A stretch of 64,000 nt of DNA from Palleronia aestuarii (GTDB lineage: Bacteria; Pseudomonadota; Alphaproteobacteria; Rhodobacterales; Rhodobacteraceae), in NCBI RefSeq assembly GCF_003253995.1, contig NZ_QKZL01000005.1, positions 124,001-188,000 of the forward strand. Reading direction: 5' to 3'. The notes below the pieces were generated by a model. That model saw nothing but the letters and a program-made list of their open reading frames with translations. It was not told the origin of the DNA and did not search any database. This document shows positions 1 to 8,620 of the stretch, piece by piece. The first letter of the stretch is position 1. Every line of letters starts with the position of its first letter. Made by a program: the position numbers and the translations under genes.

Positions 1-1
1 G

Positions 2-679
2 CGCCTGCGCCATCCCGGAGGGCCGCGTCCCGAAGGGCCGGTCGCGCGGCGGATGGTTCGGGCCGTCCGGCCCTTCGCGCCGCTTTTCGTCACGCCGATG
101 GCGGCGGTCGCGGGCAGCGTCGCGGATCATGTCCTTGCGGCGATGCTCGTACCCGGCCACGGTCTCAGGCGGGCCATCGTCAACAATGGCGGCGACATCG
201 CGATCTGGCTTGCCAGCGGCACGCTCCGCGTGGGCCTCTGCGACGATCCCGTTGCGCGGACGCTGCCGGGGCGGATCGCGATCGGCGCGGGCGACGGGAT
301 CGGCGGGATTGCCACCAGCGGCTGGCGCGGGCGGTCGCACTCGCTCGGGATCGCCGATGCGGTGACGGTGCTCGCGCGCGATGCCGCGGCGGCGGATGCG
401 GCGGCGACGCTTATTGCCAATGCCGTTGATCTGCCTGGTCATCCCACCATCGAGCGCCGCCCCGCGGTCGCGCTTGCCCCCGACAGCGATCTGGGGGAGC
501 GTCCCGTCACCACGGGCGTCGGCACGCTCTCCGCCGCGGAGATCGGCGCGGCGCTTGATGCGGGGGCGGCCTGCGCGGCGGTGTTCCGCGCGCGCGGATG
601 GATCGCGGCAGCCTGCCTGTCGCTTTGCGGGGAGATCCGTATCCTCGGCACGAAACTGGAGTTGCCCGCCCATGCCTGA
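2..679 (+). CDS. UPF0280 family protein, 5' end cut by window edge
   Basis: The frame is open from base 2 with no stop, so the N-terminus lies outside the window. What remains is about 225 residues. It contains the conserved AGSVAD and NNGGDIA segments of the UPF0280 family, whose fold resembles the ApbE flavin transferases. The biochemical role of the family is unknown. An in-frame ATG at 53 exists, but the family is normally near 290 residues, so truncation by the window is more likely than a short gene. It overlaps the next gene by 8 bases and appears to be part of the same operon as the PF06684 and Rieske genes. Family assignment is fairly sure; function is not. Confidence 0.75.
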   Translation, partial: RLRHPGGPRPEGPVARRMVRAVRPFAPLFVTPMAAVAGSVADHVLAAMLVPGHGLRRAIVNNGGDIAIWLASGTLRVGLCDDPVARTLPGRIAIGAGDGIGGIATSGWRGRSHSLGIADAVTVLARDAAAADAAATLIANAVDLPGHPTIERRPAVALAPDSDLGERPVTTGVGTLSAAEIGAALDAGAACAAVFRARGWIAAACLSLCGEIRILGTKLELPAHA

Positions 680-1256
680 CCCGCAGATCCGCAAGACCCA
701 GGTGATCGTGGAGACGATCCACCACGAATTCGGCCCGCCTCCGGACGCACCCGTCAAGCGCGGCGCGAGCCTCGCGGTGATCGCCAACCCGTTCGCCGGG
801 CGGTTCGAGGCCGAGCTCACCCCCTTCATGGACGATCTCAAGCCCCTCGGGCTCAGGATGGCGCAGGACCTCATCGATGCGCTCGGCGGCGATGCGGGTG
901 CGATCACGAGCTATGGCAAGGGCGCGATCGTGGGCACGGACGGAGAACTCGAACACGGCGCGCTCTGGCACGTGCCGGGCGGCTATGCGATGCGGGAGCT
1001 CATCGCGAAGAGCCATGCCATCGTACCGTCCTCCAAGAAGGTCGGGGTCATGGGCGCCCGGCTCGACGTGCCGATCAGCCATGCCGATGCGTCCTATGTC
1101 CGCTCGCATTTCGACGCGATGGAGGTGGGCATCCCCGACGCGCCGCGGCCGGGCGAGATCCTGCTCGCGCTCGTGATGACGACGGGGGGACGGATCCACG
1201 CCCGGATGGGCGGGCTCGCGGCGGAGGACGTCAAGGGCGAGGACGGGCTGAGATAG
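672..1256 (+). CDS. Amino acid synthesis family protein (PF06684)
   Basis: This 194-residue soluble protein matches the small 'amino acid synthesis' family (PF06684). Recognisable segments include ANPFAGRFE near residue 40, SYGKGAIVG near residue 80, SSKKVGVMGARLDVP near residue 120, and a C-terminal MTTGGRIHARMGGL. The family name is historical and no reaction is established that I can rely on. The ATG at 672 overlaps the end of the UPF0280 gene by 8 bases, indicating translational coupling. The Rieske oxygenase starts 10 bases after its stop. The pairing with UPF0280 and an oxygenase suggests a role in catabolism of a ring compound rather than amino acid synthesis, which is inference. Confidence 0.75.
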   Translation: MPDPQIRKTQVIVETIHHEFGPPPDAPVKRGASLAVIANPFAGRFEAELTPFMDDLKPLGLRMAQDLIDALGGDAGAITSYGKGAIVGTDGELEHGALWHVPGGYAMRELIAKSHAIVPSSKKVGVMGARLDVPISHADASYVRSHFDAMEVGIPDAPRPGEILLALVMTTGGRIHARMGGLAAEDVKGEDGLR

Positions 1257-1266
1257 GAGAGCGAAC

Positions 1267-2340
1267 ATGACGAGCTTCGTGAGGAATGCCTGGTACGTGG
1301 CCGCCTGGTCGCGGGAGATCGACGCGGAGCTCCGACGCTTCACGATCCTGGGCGAGCATGTGGTGATCTTCCGCCGCAGGGATGGCGGCATCTCCGCACT
1401 CGAGGATCGCTGTCCGCACCGCCATCTGCCGCTCTCGATGGGCAAGCGGATCGGCGACGACGTGCAATGCGGCTATCACGGGCTGACTTTCGACGGGATC
1501 ACGGGGCAATGCACCCGCGTGCCCGGGCAGACGAACCTGCCCGCTGCCGCCTGCGTCACCGCCTACGAGGTCGAGGAGCGCCACGACATTGTCTGGATCT
1601 GGATGGGCGATCCGGGCCGCGCGGACCGGGGCGCGATCTTCGACATGCCGGAGCTTTCCGACCCCAACTGGGCGGTTCACCAGGGAGACGCCTTGCACCT
1701 CGACGCGAACTACCTGAACGTCGCGGAGAACCTCGTGGATCCCGCGCATGTCAGCTTCGTCCATCCCACCACGCTCGGCAATTCCGCGTCGGAGAACGTG
1801 CCCGTCCACGTCCGCACCGACGGAGAGGCGATCGTCGCGTGGCGCTGGATCCGCGATGCGGAGCCCGTGGGCTTCTTCAAGGCTTTCGGCGGGTTCGACG
1901 GCAACGTGGACCGCTGGCACTACTACTATCTCCACACGCCCTGCACCGCGGTCATCGATTTCGGTTCCGCGCCCACCGAGGACGCGATCGGGGAGGACGA
2001 GCGCGATCGCGGCGTGCGGATCTTCGCGCTGCATTTCATGACGCCGATCACCGAGGGGCAGACCGTCGATCGCTGGATGCATGTCCGCAATACCGCGCAG
2101 GACGACCCGGAGGCCGCGGAGCGGATGGACGTTCTCCTCCGGAAAGCTTTCGCGGAGGACAAGGCGATCCTCGAGGCGGTGGAGAAGGAGGAGGCGCGGC
2201 CGTCGAAGCGACGTCCGATCCGGCTCGCCATCGACAAGGGACCGCTCGTCTACCGCAAGCGCATCGCGCAGATGATCGAGATGGAGCGGCACGAGGATCT
2301 GGCCGCCGACCCTTCGCCCGCTTTCGTCTATCACGATTGA
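1267..2340 (+). CDS. Rieske non-haem iron oxygenase, vanillate O-demethylase-like alpha subunit
   Basis: The 357-residue protein has a Rieske [2Fe-2S] domain with ligands C49-H51 (CPHRH) and C68-H71 (CGYHG). The catalytic domain has the mononuclear iron motif D158-P-A-H161 and H166. Length and the start MTSFVRNAWYVAAW resemble VanA-type demethylases and related Rieske oxygenases, which O- or N-demethylate or hydroxylate aromatic or heterocyclic acids using electrons from a separate reductase. No reductase is encoded in the window, so a partner must lie elsewhere. It follows the PF06684 gene by 10 bases and precedes an ABC importer and a TRAP transporter that probably bring in its substrate. 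The exact substrate cannot be read from sequence. Confidence 0.88.
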   Translation: MTSFVRNAWYVAAWSREIDAELRRFTILGEHVVIFRRRDGGISALEDRCPHRHLPLSMGKRIGDDVQCGYHGLTFDGITGQCTRVPGQTNLPAAACVTAYEVEERHDIVWIWMGDPGRADRGAIFDMPELSDPNWAVHQGDALHLDANYLNVAENLVDPAHVSFVHPTTLGNSASENVPVHVRTDGEAIVAWRWIRDAEPVGFFKAFGGFDGNVDRWHYYYLHTPCTAVIDFGSAPTEDAIGEDERDRGVRIFALHFMTPITEGQTVDRWMHVRNTAQDDPEAAERMDVLLRKAFAEDKAILEAVEKEEARPSKRRPIRLAIDKGPLVYRKRIAQMIEMERHEDLAADPSPAFVYHD

Positions 2341-2342
2341 GA

Positions 2343-2356
2343 CGCGCTTCGGCGCG
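2343..2356 (+). other. Short UUCG stem-loop between oxygenase and binding-protein genes
   Basis: Just after the Rieske stop codon, five perfect base pairs (CGCGC/GCGCG) close a TTCG tetraloop. No T-run follows, so it is more likely an mRNA processing or stabilising hairpin than a terminator. Such a hairpin could set different message levels for the enzyme genes and the transporter genes downstream. Confidence 0.4.
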
Positions 2357-2407
2357 AGACCCGGCCCCGCCCGTCAAGAGGCGGACCCGCAACAGGAGAC
2401 TACGAGA

Positions 2408-3619
2408 ATGAACCTTCACCGCCGCGCGATCCTCGCGTTCGCCGCGTTCACGGCCATCGCCCCCGCCGCCGTCGCGCAGGAGGGCGATCCGATCGTCATC
2501 GGAGAAATCAACCACTACACCCGCATGGCCGCCTTCGCCGAACCCTACCGCAAGGGGATCGAGCTTGCGCTGGACGAGATCAATTCGGACGGTGGCGTGC
2601 TCGGACGGCCGCTCGAGTTCGTCTTCCGCGACGACCAGGGCGACCCGGCGGAGGCGGTCCGGATCGCCGGGGAGCTGATGACGCGGGAGGGCGCGGTGAT
2701 GCTGACGGGCTCGATCCTGTCGAACGTGGGCCTCGCGCTCAGTTCGTTCGCCGCGGAGCGGGGCTACGTCTACCTCGCCGCGGAGCCCTTGGCCGACAGC
2801 CTCGTCTGGACCTCCGGCAATCCCTACACGTTCCGCCTGCGGGCCTCCACTTGGGTGCAGGCCGCGATGCTCGCCGAGCGCGCGGCCGAGACGGATGCCA
2901 CCCGGTTCGCCACGATCGCGCCCAACTACGCCTACGGGACCGATGCGGTGGAGGCGTTCAAGGAGAACCTCACGCGGCTGAAGCCCGACGTCGAGTTCGT
3001 GGGCGAGCAATGGCCCGCGCTCTTCAACATCGACGCGGGTTCCGAGGTGCAGGCTCTCGAACGCGCGAAGCCCGACGCGATCTTCAACGTGACCTTCGGG
3101 ACCGACCTTGCTCGCTTCGTGCGGGAGGGGGGCGATCGCGGCCTCTTTGACGGGCGTGACGTCTATTCGCTCCTTTCGGGCGAGCCCGAATATCTCGAAC
3201 CGCTGGGCGACGAGGCGCCCGAAGGCTGGACCGTGACGGGCTATCCCTGGTACGCGCTCGAGGACGGCGATCCGGGCAAGCCCTTCGTCGACGCCTACGA
3301 GGAGTTCACGGGCGAGACGCCGATGATCGGCTCGCTCGTCGGCTACCTTACCGCGGTCTCCATCGCCGGGGCGATCGAGAAGGCCGGCAGCACCGAGACG
3401 GAGGCGATCCGGGAGGCGTTCGAGGGCCTGACCGTTGCGGACACGCCCATCGGCGAGCTCAATTATCGCGAGATCGACAACCAGTCGAACATGGGCGCCT
3501 ATATCGGCACGCTCGCGGTCGAGGACGGGCAGGGGGTCATGGTCGATTGGGAATACAAGGAGCCCGGACCCTACATGCCGTCGGACGAGGAAATCACCGC
3601 GATGCGCCCCGCGGAGTGA
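2408..3619 (+). CDS. ABC transporter substrate-binding protein, branched-chain amino acid type (LivK family)
   Basis: The 403-residue protein starts with a classical signal peptide (MNLHRRAILAF... ending AVAQ around residue 24), then a type 1 periplasmic-binding fold beginning IVIGEINHYTRMAAFAEPYRKGIELALDEIN. An AGGAG motif sits about 10 bases before the ATG. It is the periplasmic receptor for the fused permease and two ATPases that follow. Despite the family name, many members bind aromatic acids, amides or other organic acids, and the oxygenase upstream makes such a ligand plausible here (inference). Confidence 0.88.
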   Translation: MNLHRRAILAFAAFTAIAPAAVAQEGDPIVIGEINHYTRMAAFAEPYRKGIELALDEINSDGGVLGRPLEFVFRDDQGDPAEAVRIAGELMTREGAVMLTGSILSNVGLALSSFAAERGYVYLAAEPLADSLVWTSGNPYTFRLRASTWVQAAMLAERAAETDATRFATIAPNYAYGTDAVEAFKENLTRLKPDVEFVGEQWPALFNIDAGSEVQALERAKPDAIFNVTFGTDLARFVREGGDRGLFDGRDVYSLLSGEPEYLEPLGDEAPEGWTVTGYPWYALEDGDPGKPFVDAYEEFTGETPMIGSLVGYLTAVSIAGAIEKAGSTETEAIREAFEGLTVADTPIGELNYREIDNQSNMGAYIGTLAVEDGQGVMVDWEYKEPGPYMPSDEEITAMRPAE

Positions 3620-3628
3620 GCCTGACCG

Positions 3629-3649
3629 CGCCGTTCCACGCGGACGGCG
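3629..3649 (+). other. Stem-loop between binding-protein and permease genes
   Basis: An 8-pair stem (one G-T pair) with a 5-base loop lies in the 68-base gap between the binding protein and permease genes. No T-tract follows. Hairpins here are common in importer operons and usually leave more binding-protein message than permease message; that role is inferred. Confidence 0.35.
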
Positions 3650-3687
3650 TTCCTCCCTTTCGATCCACGGGCTGACGGGAGCCGGAC

Positions 3688-5565
3688 ATGGCCTTTTTCC
3701 TGGCGCAGATCCTGAACGGACTGGCCAATGCCTCGGCGCTGTTTCTCGTGGCGTCGGGCCTATCGCTGATCTTTGGGGTCACGCGGGTGGTGAACTTCGC
3801 CCACGGTTCGTTCTACATGCTGGGCGCCTTCATCGGCGTCACGCTGATGGAGATGCTGCCGGGCCATGTCGGGTTCTGGGGCGCGATCCTGCTCACCGGG
3901 CTCGCCGTGGGCCTAATCGGCGCGATCGTGGAGATGATCGTGCTGCGCCCCATCTACCGCGCGCCGGAACTCTTTCAACTCGTCGCGACCTTCGGAGTGA
4001 TCCTCGTCATCCAGGATCTGGCGCTGATGATCTGGGGCGCGGCCGACCGGATGGGGCCGCGCGCGCCGGGGCTCAGGGGCGTCGTGCGCCTCTGGGGGGA
4101 GCCGATCCCGAAATACGACCTCGCGCTGATCGCGATCACGCCGCTCGTCCTTCTCGGACTCTGGTATCTCATCACCCGCACGCGCGTGGGCATCCTCATC
4201 CGCGCGGCGACGCAGGACCGGGAGATGGTGGGCGCGCTCGGCGTCAATCAGGCGTGGCTCTTCACCGGGGTCTTCGCACTGGGCTCCGCGCTTGCGGGGC
4301 TCGGGGGCGCGCTGCAACTCCCGAAGGGCGGCGCGGATCTCCTGATGGACTTCAACATCCTCGGGCCGGCCTTCGTCGTCGTGGTGATCGGCGGAATGGG
4401 CAGCCTGCCGGGCGCCTTCCTCGCCGCGATCCTGATCTCCGTCCTGGGCGTCTTCGGCGTGACCTACCTGCCGCAATCGACGCTCGTCCTGATGTTCGTG
4501 GTGATGGCGATCGTGCTCATCGTACGGCCCTACGGGCTTCTGGGCCGGGAGGAGGTCGCGGGAGAGCACGGGCAGGTCGGACGGCCGGAGCCGCCGATCC
4601 GCCCCTATGGTCAGACGGCGCGCCTGGTGGTCATGGCGCTCGTGGGCGCACTTCTCCTCCTCCCGCTCGTGGCGGAGACCTTCGTGCAGATCCTCGTCAT
4701 CGACATCGTGATCTTCGCGCTCTTCGCCGCGTCGCTGCATTTCATCCTTGGCTCGGGCGGGCTCGTGAGTTTCGGCCACGCCGCGTTCTTCGGCGGCGGC
4801 GCCTATGCGGCCGCGCTGCTCGTGCGGCACGCAAGCGCGCCGATGGAGGTGGCGTTCCTGCTCGCGCCGCTCCTCGCGGGGGTGCTGGCGCTCGGCATCG
4901 GGTGGTTCTGCATCCGCCTCTCCGGCGTCTACTTCGCCATGCTGACGCTCGCGTTCAGCCAGCTCGTCTGGTCGGTCGCGTTCCAGTGGCGCTCCGTGAC
5001 GGGGGGCGATGACGGGATGATCAGCATCTGGCCGGCGGCCTGGTTGTCGGACACGACGTCCTACTACTATTTCACGCTCCTCTTCGGGATCGGCGGCATC
5101 CTCCTGCTCCGCCACGCGATTCACGCGCCCTTCGGATATGCGTTGAGGGCAGGCCGCGACAGTCCGCGTCAGGCGGAGGCGATGGGGATCGACGTGAAGC
5201 GGATCCAGCTCGCGGCCTTCACCCTCGCGGGGGCCATGGCGGGTCTCGCGGGCGGGCTCTTCGTCTTCGCCAAGGGCTCCGTCTTTCCGACCGAACTCGA
5301 GATCGCTCGGAGCTTCGACGCGCTCATCGTCGTGTTCCTCGGGGGCGTCAAGACGCTCGCGGGCGGCGTCGTCGGCGCGACGTTCCTCACCGGCGTGGAG
5401 GATTGGCTGTCGCGACTGCAATACTGGCGTCTCCTTCTCGGGCTTCTCATCATCGGGGTCGTCATTGTCGCGCCCGAAGGGATCGTGGGCGCGGTCCGGG
5501 GCGCTTGGATGCGCTGGCGGGGCAGCGCGCCGGGGCTGAAATCGAAGGGCGGCGCCGCGACATGA
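3688..5565 (+). CDS. Fused branched-chain-type ABC permease (LivH-LivM fusion)
   Basis: At 625 residues this is about twice the size of one permease. Residues 1 to about 290 read as LivH (FLAQILNGLANASALFLVASGLSLIFGVTRVVNFAHG). After a hydrophilic linker near 295-310 (EEVAGEHGQVGRPEPP), residues to about 610 read as LivM, with FILGSGGLVSFGHAAFFGGGAYAAAL. The fusion supplies both membrane subunits of the importer in one chain. It overlaps the next gene by the 4-base ATGA. Fused LivHM proteins are known but are the minority form. Confidence 0.9.
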   Translation: MAFFLAQILNGLANASALFLVASGLSLIFGVTRVVNFAHGSFYMLGAFIGVTLMEMLPGHVGFWGAILLTGLAVGLIGAIVEMIVLRPIYRAPELFQLVATFGVILVIQDLALMIWGAADRMGPRAPGLRGVVRLWGEPIPKYDLALIAITPLVLLGLWYLITRTRVGILIRAATQDREMVGALGVNQAWLFTGVFALGSALAGLGGALQLPKGGADLLMDFNILGPAFVVVVIGGMGSLPGAFLAAILISVLGVFGVTYLPQSTLVLMFVVMAIVLIVRPYGLLGREEVAGEHGQVGRPEPPIRPYGQTARLVVMALVGALLLLPLVAETFVQILVIDIVIFALFAASLHFILGSGGLVSFGHAAFFGGGAYAAALLVRHASAPMEVAFLLAPLLAGVLALGIGWFCIRLSGVYFAMLTLAFSQLVWSVAFQWRSVTGGDDGMISIWPAAWLSDTTSYYYFTLLFGIGGILLLRHAIHAPFGYALRAGRDSPRQAEAMGIDVKRIQLAAFTLAGAMAGLAGGLFVFAKGSVFPTELEIARSFDALIVVFLGGVKTLAGGVVGATFLTGVEDWLSRLQYWRLLLGLLIIGVVIVAPEGIVGAVRGAWMRWRGSAPGLKSKGGAAT

Positions 5566-6335
5566 CGGAGATCCTGCGGGTCGAGAGACTGGTGAAATCC
5601 TACGACGGCTTTCTCGCCGTCAACGGCGTGAGCTTTTCGGTGGCCGAGGGCGAGCTGAAGGCGCTGATCGGGCCGAACGGGGCGGGCAAGACGACCTGCT
5701 TCAATATGCTCATGGGTCAGATCCGCCCGACCTCCGGCGACGTCTTCCTCGGGGCCGAGCGGATCACGGGGATGCGGCCACGGCGGGTCTGGCGCAAGGG
5801 GGTGGGGCGGACCTTCCAGATCACCGGCACCTACCAGACGATGACGGTGATCGAGAACGTCCAGATGGCGCTCCTGAGCCATCATCGCCGCCTCTTCGAC
5901 CTGCGCAGCCGCGCCTGGAAACTCTTCCGCGGAGAGGCGTTCGAGTTCCTGCGCATCGTCGGCATGGCCGAGCAGGCCGACCGACCCTGCTCCGAGCTCG
6001 CCTATGGCGATCTGAAGCGGCTCGACCTCGCCATCGCGCTCACCCACCGGCCGAGGCTTCTCCTGATGGACGAGCCGACCGCGGGGATGGCGCCATCGGC
6101 GCGGGTGGAGCTCATGCGCCTCGTGGCCGAGATCGTGGCGGAGCAGGGGGTAAGCGTCCTCTTCACCGAGCACGACATGGACGTGGTCTTCGCCCATGCC
6201 CACCACATCATGGTGCTCAATCGCGGCGAGCTCATCGCCGACGGCGATGCGGCCGCCGTGCGGCGGAATCCGAAGGTGCAGGAGGTCTATTTGGGCGGCG
6301 GGACGCTCTTCGCGGCGGAGGACGCGAATGCTTGA
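5562..6335 (+). CDS. ABC transporter ATP-binding protein (LivG family)
   Basis: This 257-residue ATPase has Walker A GPNGAGKT near residue 37, a Q-loop region, Walker B LLLMDEPTAGM near residue 170 and a switch histidine in TEHDMDVV. The signature position reads ELAYGDLKRLDLA rather than the usual LSGG, as is typical of LivG proteins. The start ATG overlaps the permease stop by four bases. It energises the fused permease together with the LivF-type partner downstream, in the cytoplasm at the inner membrane. Confidence 0.9.
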   Translation: MTEILRVERLVKSYDGFLAVNGVSFSVAEGELKALIGPNGAGKTTCFNMLMGQIRPTSGDVFLGAERITGMRPRRVWRKGVGRTFQITGTYQTMTVIENVQMALLSHHRRLFDLRSRAWKLFRGEAFEFLRIVGMAEQADRPCSELAYGDLKRLDLAIALTHRPRLLLMDEPTAGMAPSARVELMRLVAEIVAEQGVSVLFTEHDMDVVFAHAHHIMVLNRGELIADGDAAAVRRNPKVQEVYLGGGTLFAAEDANA

Positions 6336-7029
6336 GCTCGAGAACGTGCACGCCTTCTATGGCAAGGCGCATATCCTGGGCGGGCTCTCCTTCACCGTCG
6401 GCCGGGGCGAGGTCGTGGCGCTTCTCGGTCGCAACGGCGCGGGCAAGACCACGACGATGAAGTCGGTGATGCAGCTAGTCCGTCCGCGGGAGGGGCGCGT
6501 CGTCTTCCAGGGCGCGGATCTCGTCGGCCGCCCGGCCTTCCGGGTCGCCAAGGCGGGCCTCGGCTACGTGCCGGAGGAGCGGCGCATCTTCACGGACCTC
6601 ACCGTGCTCGAGAACCTCGAGGTTGGACGCCAGCCCACGCGGGAGGGTGCGCCAAGCTGGTCCGTCGAGCGACTCTTCGAACTCTTTCCGAACCTCGCGG
6701 AGCGGCGCGGCAATCGCGGCAAGGCGATGTCGGGGGGCGAGCAGCAGATGCTAACCATCGCCCGCACGCTCATGGGCAATCCGCTGCTCCTCCTGCTCGA
6801 CGAGCCGTCGGAGGGAATCGCGCCGATCATCGTGGAGCAGATGGCCGCGACTATCCTGGAGCTGAAGGCGGAGGGGCTCACCGTCGTCATCTCCGAGCAG
6901 AACCTTCATTTCGCCCGCGCCGTGGCCGATCGCGCCATCATCATCGAAGGCGGCGAGAAGAAGTTCGACGGCCCTTTCGCGGAACTCGACGCCCGTCCCG
7001 AGGTGAGCGATGCCTATCTCGCGGTCTGA
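6328..7029 (+). CDS. ABC transporter ATP-binding protein (LivF family)
   Basis: The 233-residue protein is the second ATPase of the importer. It carries Walker A GRNGAGKTTT, signature MSGGEQQMLTIARTLM, Walker B LLLLDEPSEGIAP and the LivF hallmark GYVPEERRIF. It starts 8 bases inside the end of the LivG gene. Together with the upstream genes it completes a full LivKHMGF-type set, so the transporter should be functional on its own. Confidence 0.9.
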   Translation: MLELENVHAFYGKAHILGGLSFTVGRGEVVALLGRNGAGKTTTMKSVMQLVRPREGRVVFQGADLVGRPAFRVAKAGLGYVPEERRIFTDLTVLENLEVGRQPTREGAPSWSVERLFELFPNLAERRGNRGKAMSGGEQQMLTIARTLMGNPLLLLLDEPSEGIAPIIVEQMAATILELKAEGLTVVISEQNLHFARAVADRAIIIEGGEKKFDGPFAELDARPEVSDAYLAV

Positions 7030-7483
7030 CCCCGAGACCGCGGTCGCGGCAGCGGAGGCGGACGATGCGGGGCGTGGCTACGTCCTCGACGAGCAGATCG
7101 GGTTCGTCCTCCGACGCGCCTACCAGCGCAATTCCATGATCTTCGCGGAGCGGGTCCCGGGCCCGCTCACGCCCACGCAGTTCTCGGTCATGTGCCGTCT
7201 CGACGAGGCCGGGCCGCTGTCGCAGAATCGGCTTGGCCGGTCGGTGGCGATGGATGCGGCGACAACGAAGGGCGTGGTCGACCGGCTGATCGGGCGCGGG
7301 CTTCTGGCCACGCGGCGCGATCCCGAAGACGGCCGCCGTCATCTCGTCTATCTCACTGCGGCCGGGGCGGAGCTGATCGATGCGGCGCGGCCCGCCGCCG
7401 CGGAGGTCACGGAAGAGACGCTGGCCCCCCTCACCGCGCCGGAACGCCGCAGGCTCCTGCACCTTCTTTCCAAGCTAGCCTGA
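7010..7483 (+). CDS. MarR family transcriptional regulator
   Basis: The 157-residue protein has the MarR winged helix: LTPTQFSVMCRLDE, then LGRSVAMDAATTKGVVDRLIGRGLLATRRDPEDGRRHLVYLTAAG with the conserved wing motif DGRRHLVYLT. It starts 20 bases inside the LivF gene, so it is co-transcribed with the importer. MarR proteins commonly respond to phenolic or aromatic acids, which fits a locus with a Rieske oxygenase. It probably represses this operon and perhaps the TRAP operon downstream (inference). No clear operator palindrome was found. Confidence 0.88.
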   Translation: MPISRSDPETAVAAAEADDAGRGYVLDEQIGFVLRRAYQRNSMIFAERVPGPLTPTQFSVMCRLDEAGPLSQNRLGRSVAMDAATTKGVVDRLIGRGLLATRRDPEDGRRHLVYLTAAGAELIDAARPAAAEVTEETLAPLTAPERRRLLHLLSKLA

Positions 7484-7576
7484 TCGCGCTCTGCATTCCG
7501 GCGTCAACCGGCTGGCACGCGAGGGCGGAACGCGGTACCCGGTAGACGCATCTGGAAAACGGGAGAGGAGGACGAG

Positions 7577-8614
7577 ATGGCACATGATCCGGTACGCCGG
7601 GCCCTGATCGGAACTGGCCTCGGCCTTCTTGTTGCAGGCTCGGCCGCGGCGCAGGAATACAGCTTCACGCTGCACCATTTCCTCGGACCGCAAAGCGCTA
7701 CCCATACGGAGACGATCATGCCTTGGGCGGAGCGGGTCGAGGCCGCGTCGGAAGGCCGGATCTCAATCGAGATCTACCCATCCATGACGCTCGGGGGCAC
7801 GCCGCCCGAACTGATCCGTCAGGTCCGCGACGGGGTCGTCGACATGGTCTGGACGCTCAACGGCTACACGCCCGGCCTCTTCCCGCGCACGGAGGTGTTC
7901 GAGCTGCCCTCGGTCTACCGCAACGACCCGGCGGCGGCGAACCTCGCCATGGCCGAACTCTTCGACACGTATCTCGCCGAGGAGCATGTGGGGGTGGAGG
8001 TGCTCTTCCAGCACGTCCACGCAGGACAGGCGATCGTGATGCGTGACCGGGAGGTCCGCGCGCCGGCCGATCTGGAGGGTGCGACGCTGCGCATCCCGAC
8101 CCGGACCGGAGCCTGGATGCTGGAGGCGCTCGATGCCAATCCCGTCTCCATGCCCGTCCCGGACCTTCCCCAGGCGCTTTCGCGTGGGGTGGTCGACGGC
8201 GCGCTCATCCCGTTCGAGATCATCCCGGCGCTGCAATTGCAGGATCTGACCGAGTACGACATCGAGCTTGCCGATGGGGTCCGGTTCGGCACCTCCGTCT
8301 TTCAGCTCTCGATGAACCTCGATCGCTGGAGCGCGCTGCCGGAGGATATCCAGCAGATCTTTCTCGACCAGTCCGACGACGACTGGCTCCGGGAACTCGG
8401 CGGCATTTGGGAAGAGACCGAGCGGGAGGGGCTTCGGGTCGCGACGGAGGCCGGCAGCACCCACGTGATGCTCGGGTCCGACGAGAGCGCGGCCTTCGAC
8501 GCGCCGATGCAGACGGTCGTCGATCGCTGGATCGCGGAGGCGGAGGCCGACGGGCGCGCGGGCGCGGAGCTGGTGGAGGCGGCGCGGCGCGCCATCGCGG
8601 ACAACGCGGAGTAG
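7577..8614 (+). CDS. dctP: TRAP transporter substrate-binding protein (DctP family)
   Basis: The 345-residue protein has a signal peptide (ALIGTGLGLLVAGSAAAQ) and the DctP fold: FTLHHFLGPQSATHTETIMPWAERVEAASEGRI at the start, then IEIYPSMTLGGTPPELIRQVRDGVVDMVWT. The conserved arginine region that grips a carboxylate is visible in LEGATLRIPTRTG near residue 175. A purine-rich Shine-Dalgarno sequence (gagaggaggacgag) precedes the ATG. It captures an organic acid in the periplasm for the DctQM membrane pair directly downstream. Confidence 0.9.
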   Translation: MAHDPVRRALIGTGLGLLVAGSAAAQEYSFTLHHFLGPQSATHTETIMPWAERVEAASEGRISIEIYPSMTLGGTPPELIRQVRDGVVDMVWTLNGYTPGLFPRTEVFELPSVYRNDPAAANLAMAELFDTYLAEEHVGVEVLFQHVHAGQAIVMRDREVRAPADLEGATLRIPTRTGAWMLEALDANPVSMPVPDLPQALSRGVVDGALIPFEIIPALQLQDLTEYDIELADGVRFGTSVFQLSMNLDRWSALPEDIQQIFLDQSDDDWLRELGGIWEETEREGLRVATEAGSTHVMLGSDESAAFDAPMQTVVDRWIAEAEADGRAGAELVEAARRAIADNAE

Positions 8615-8620
8615 GGGGCG

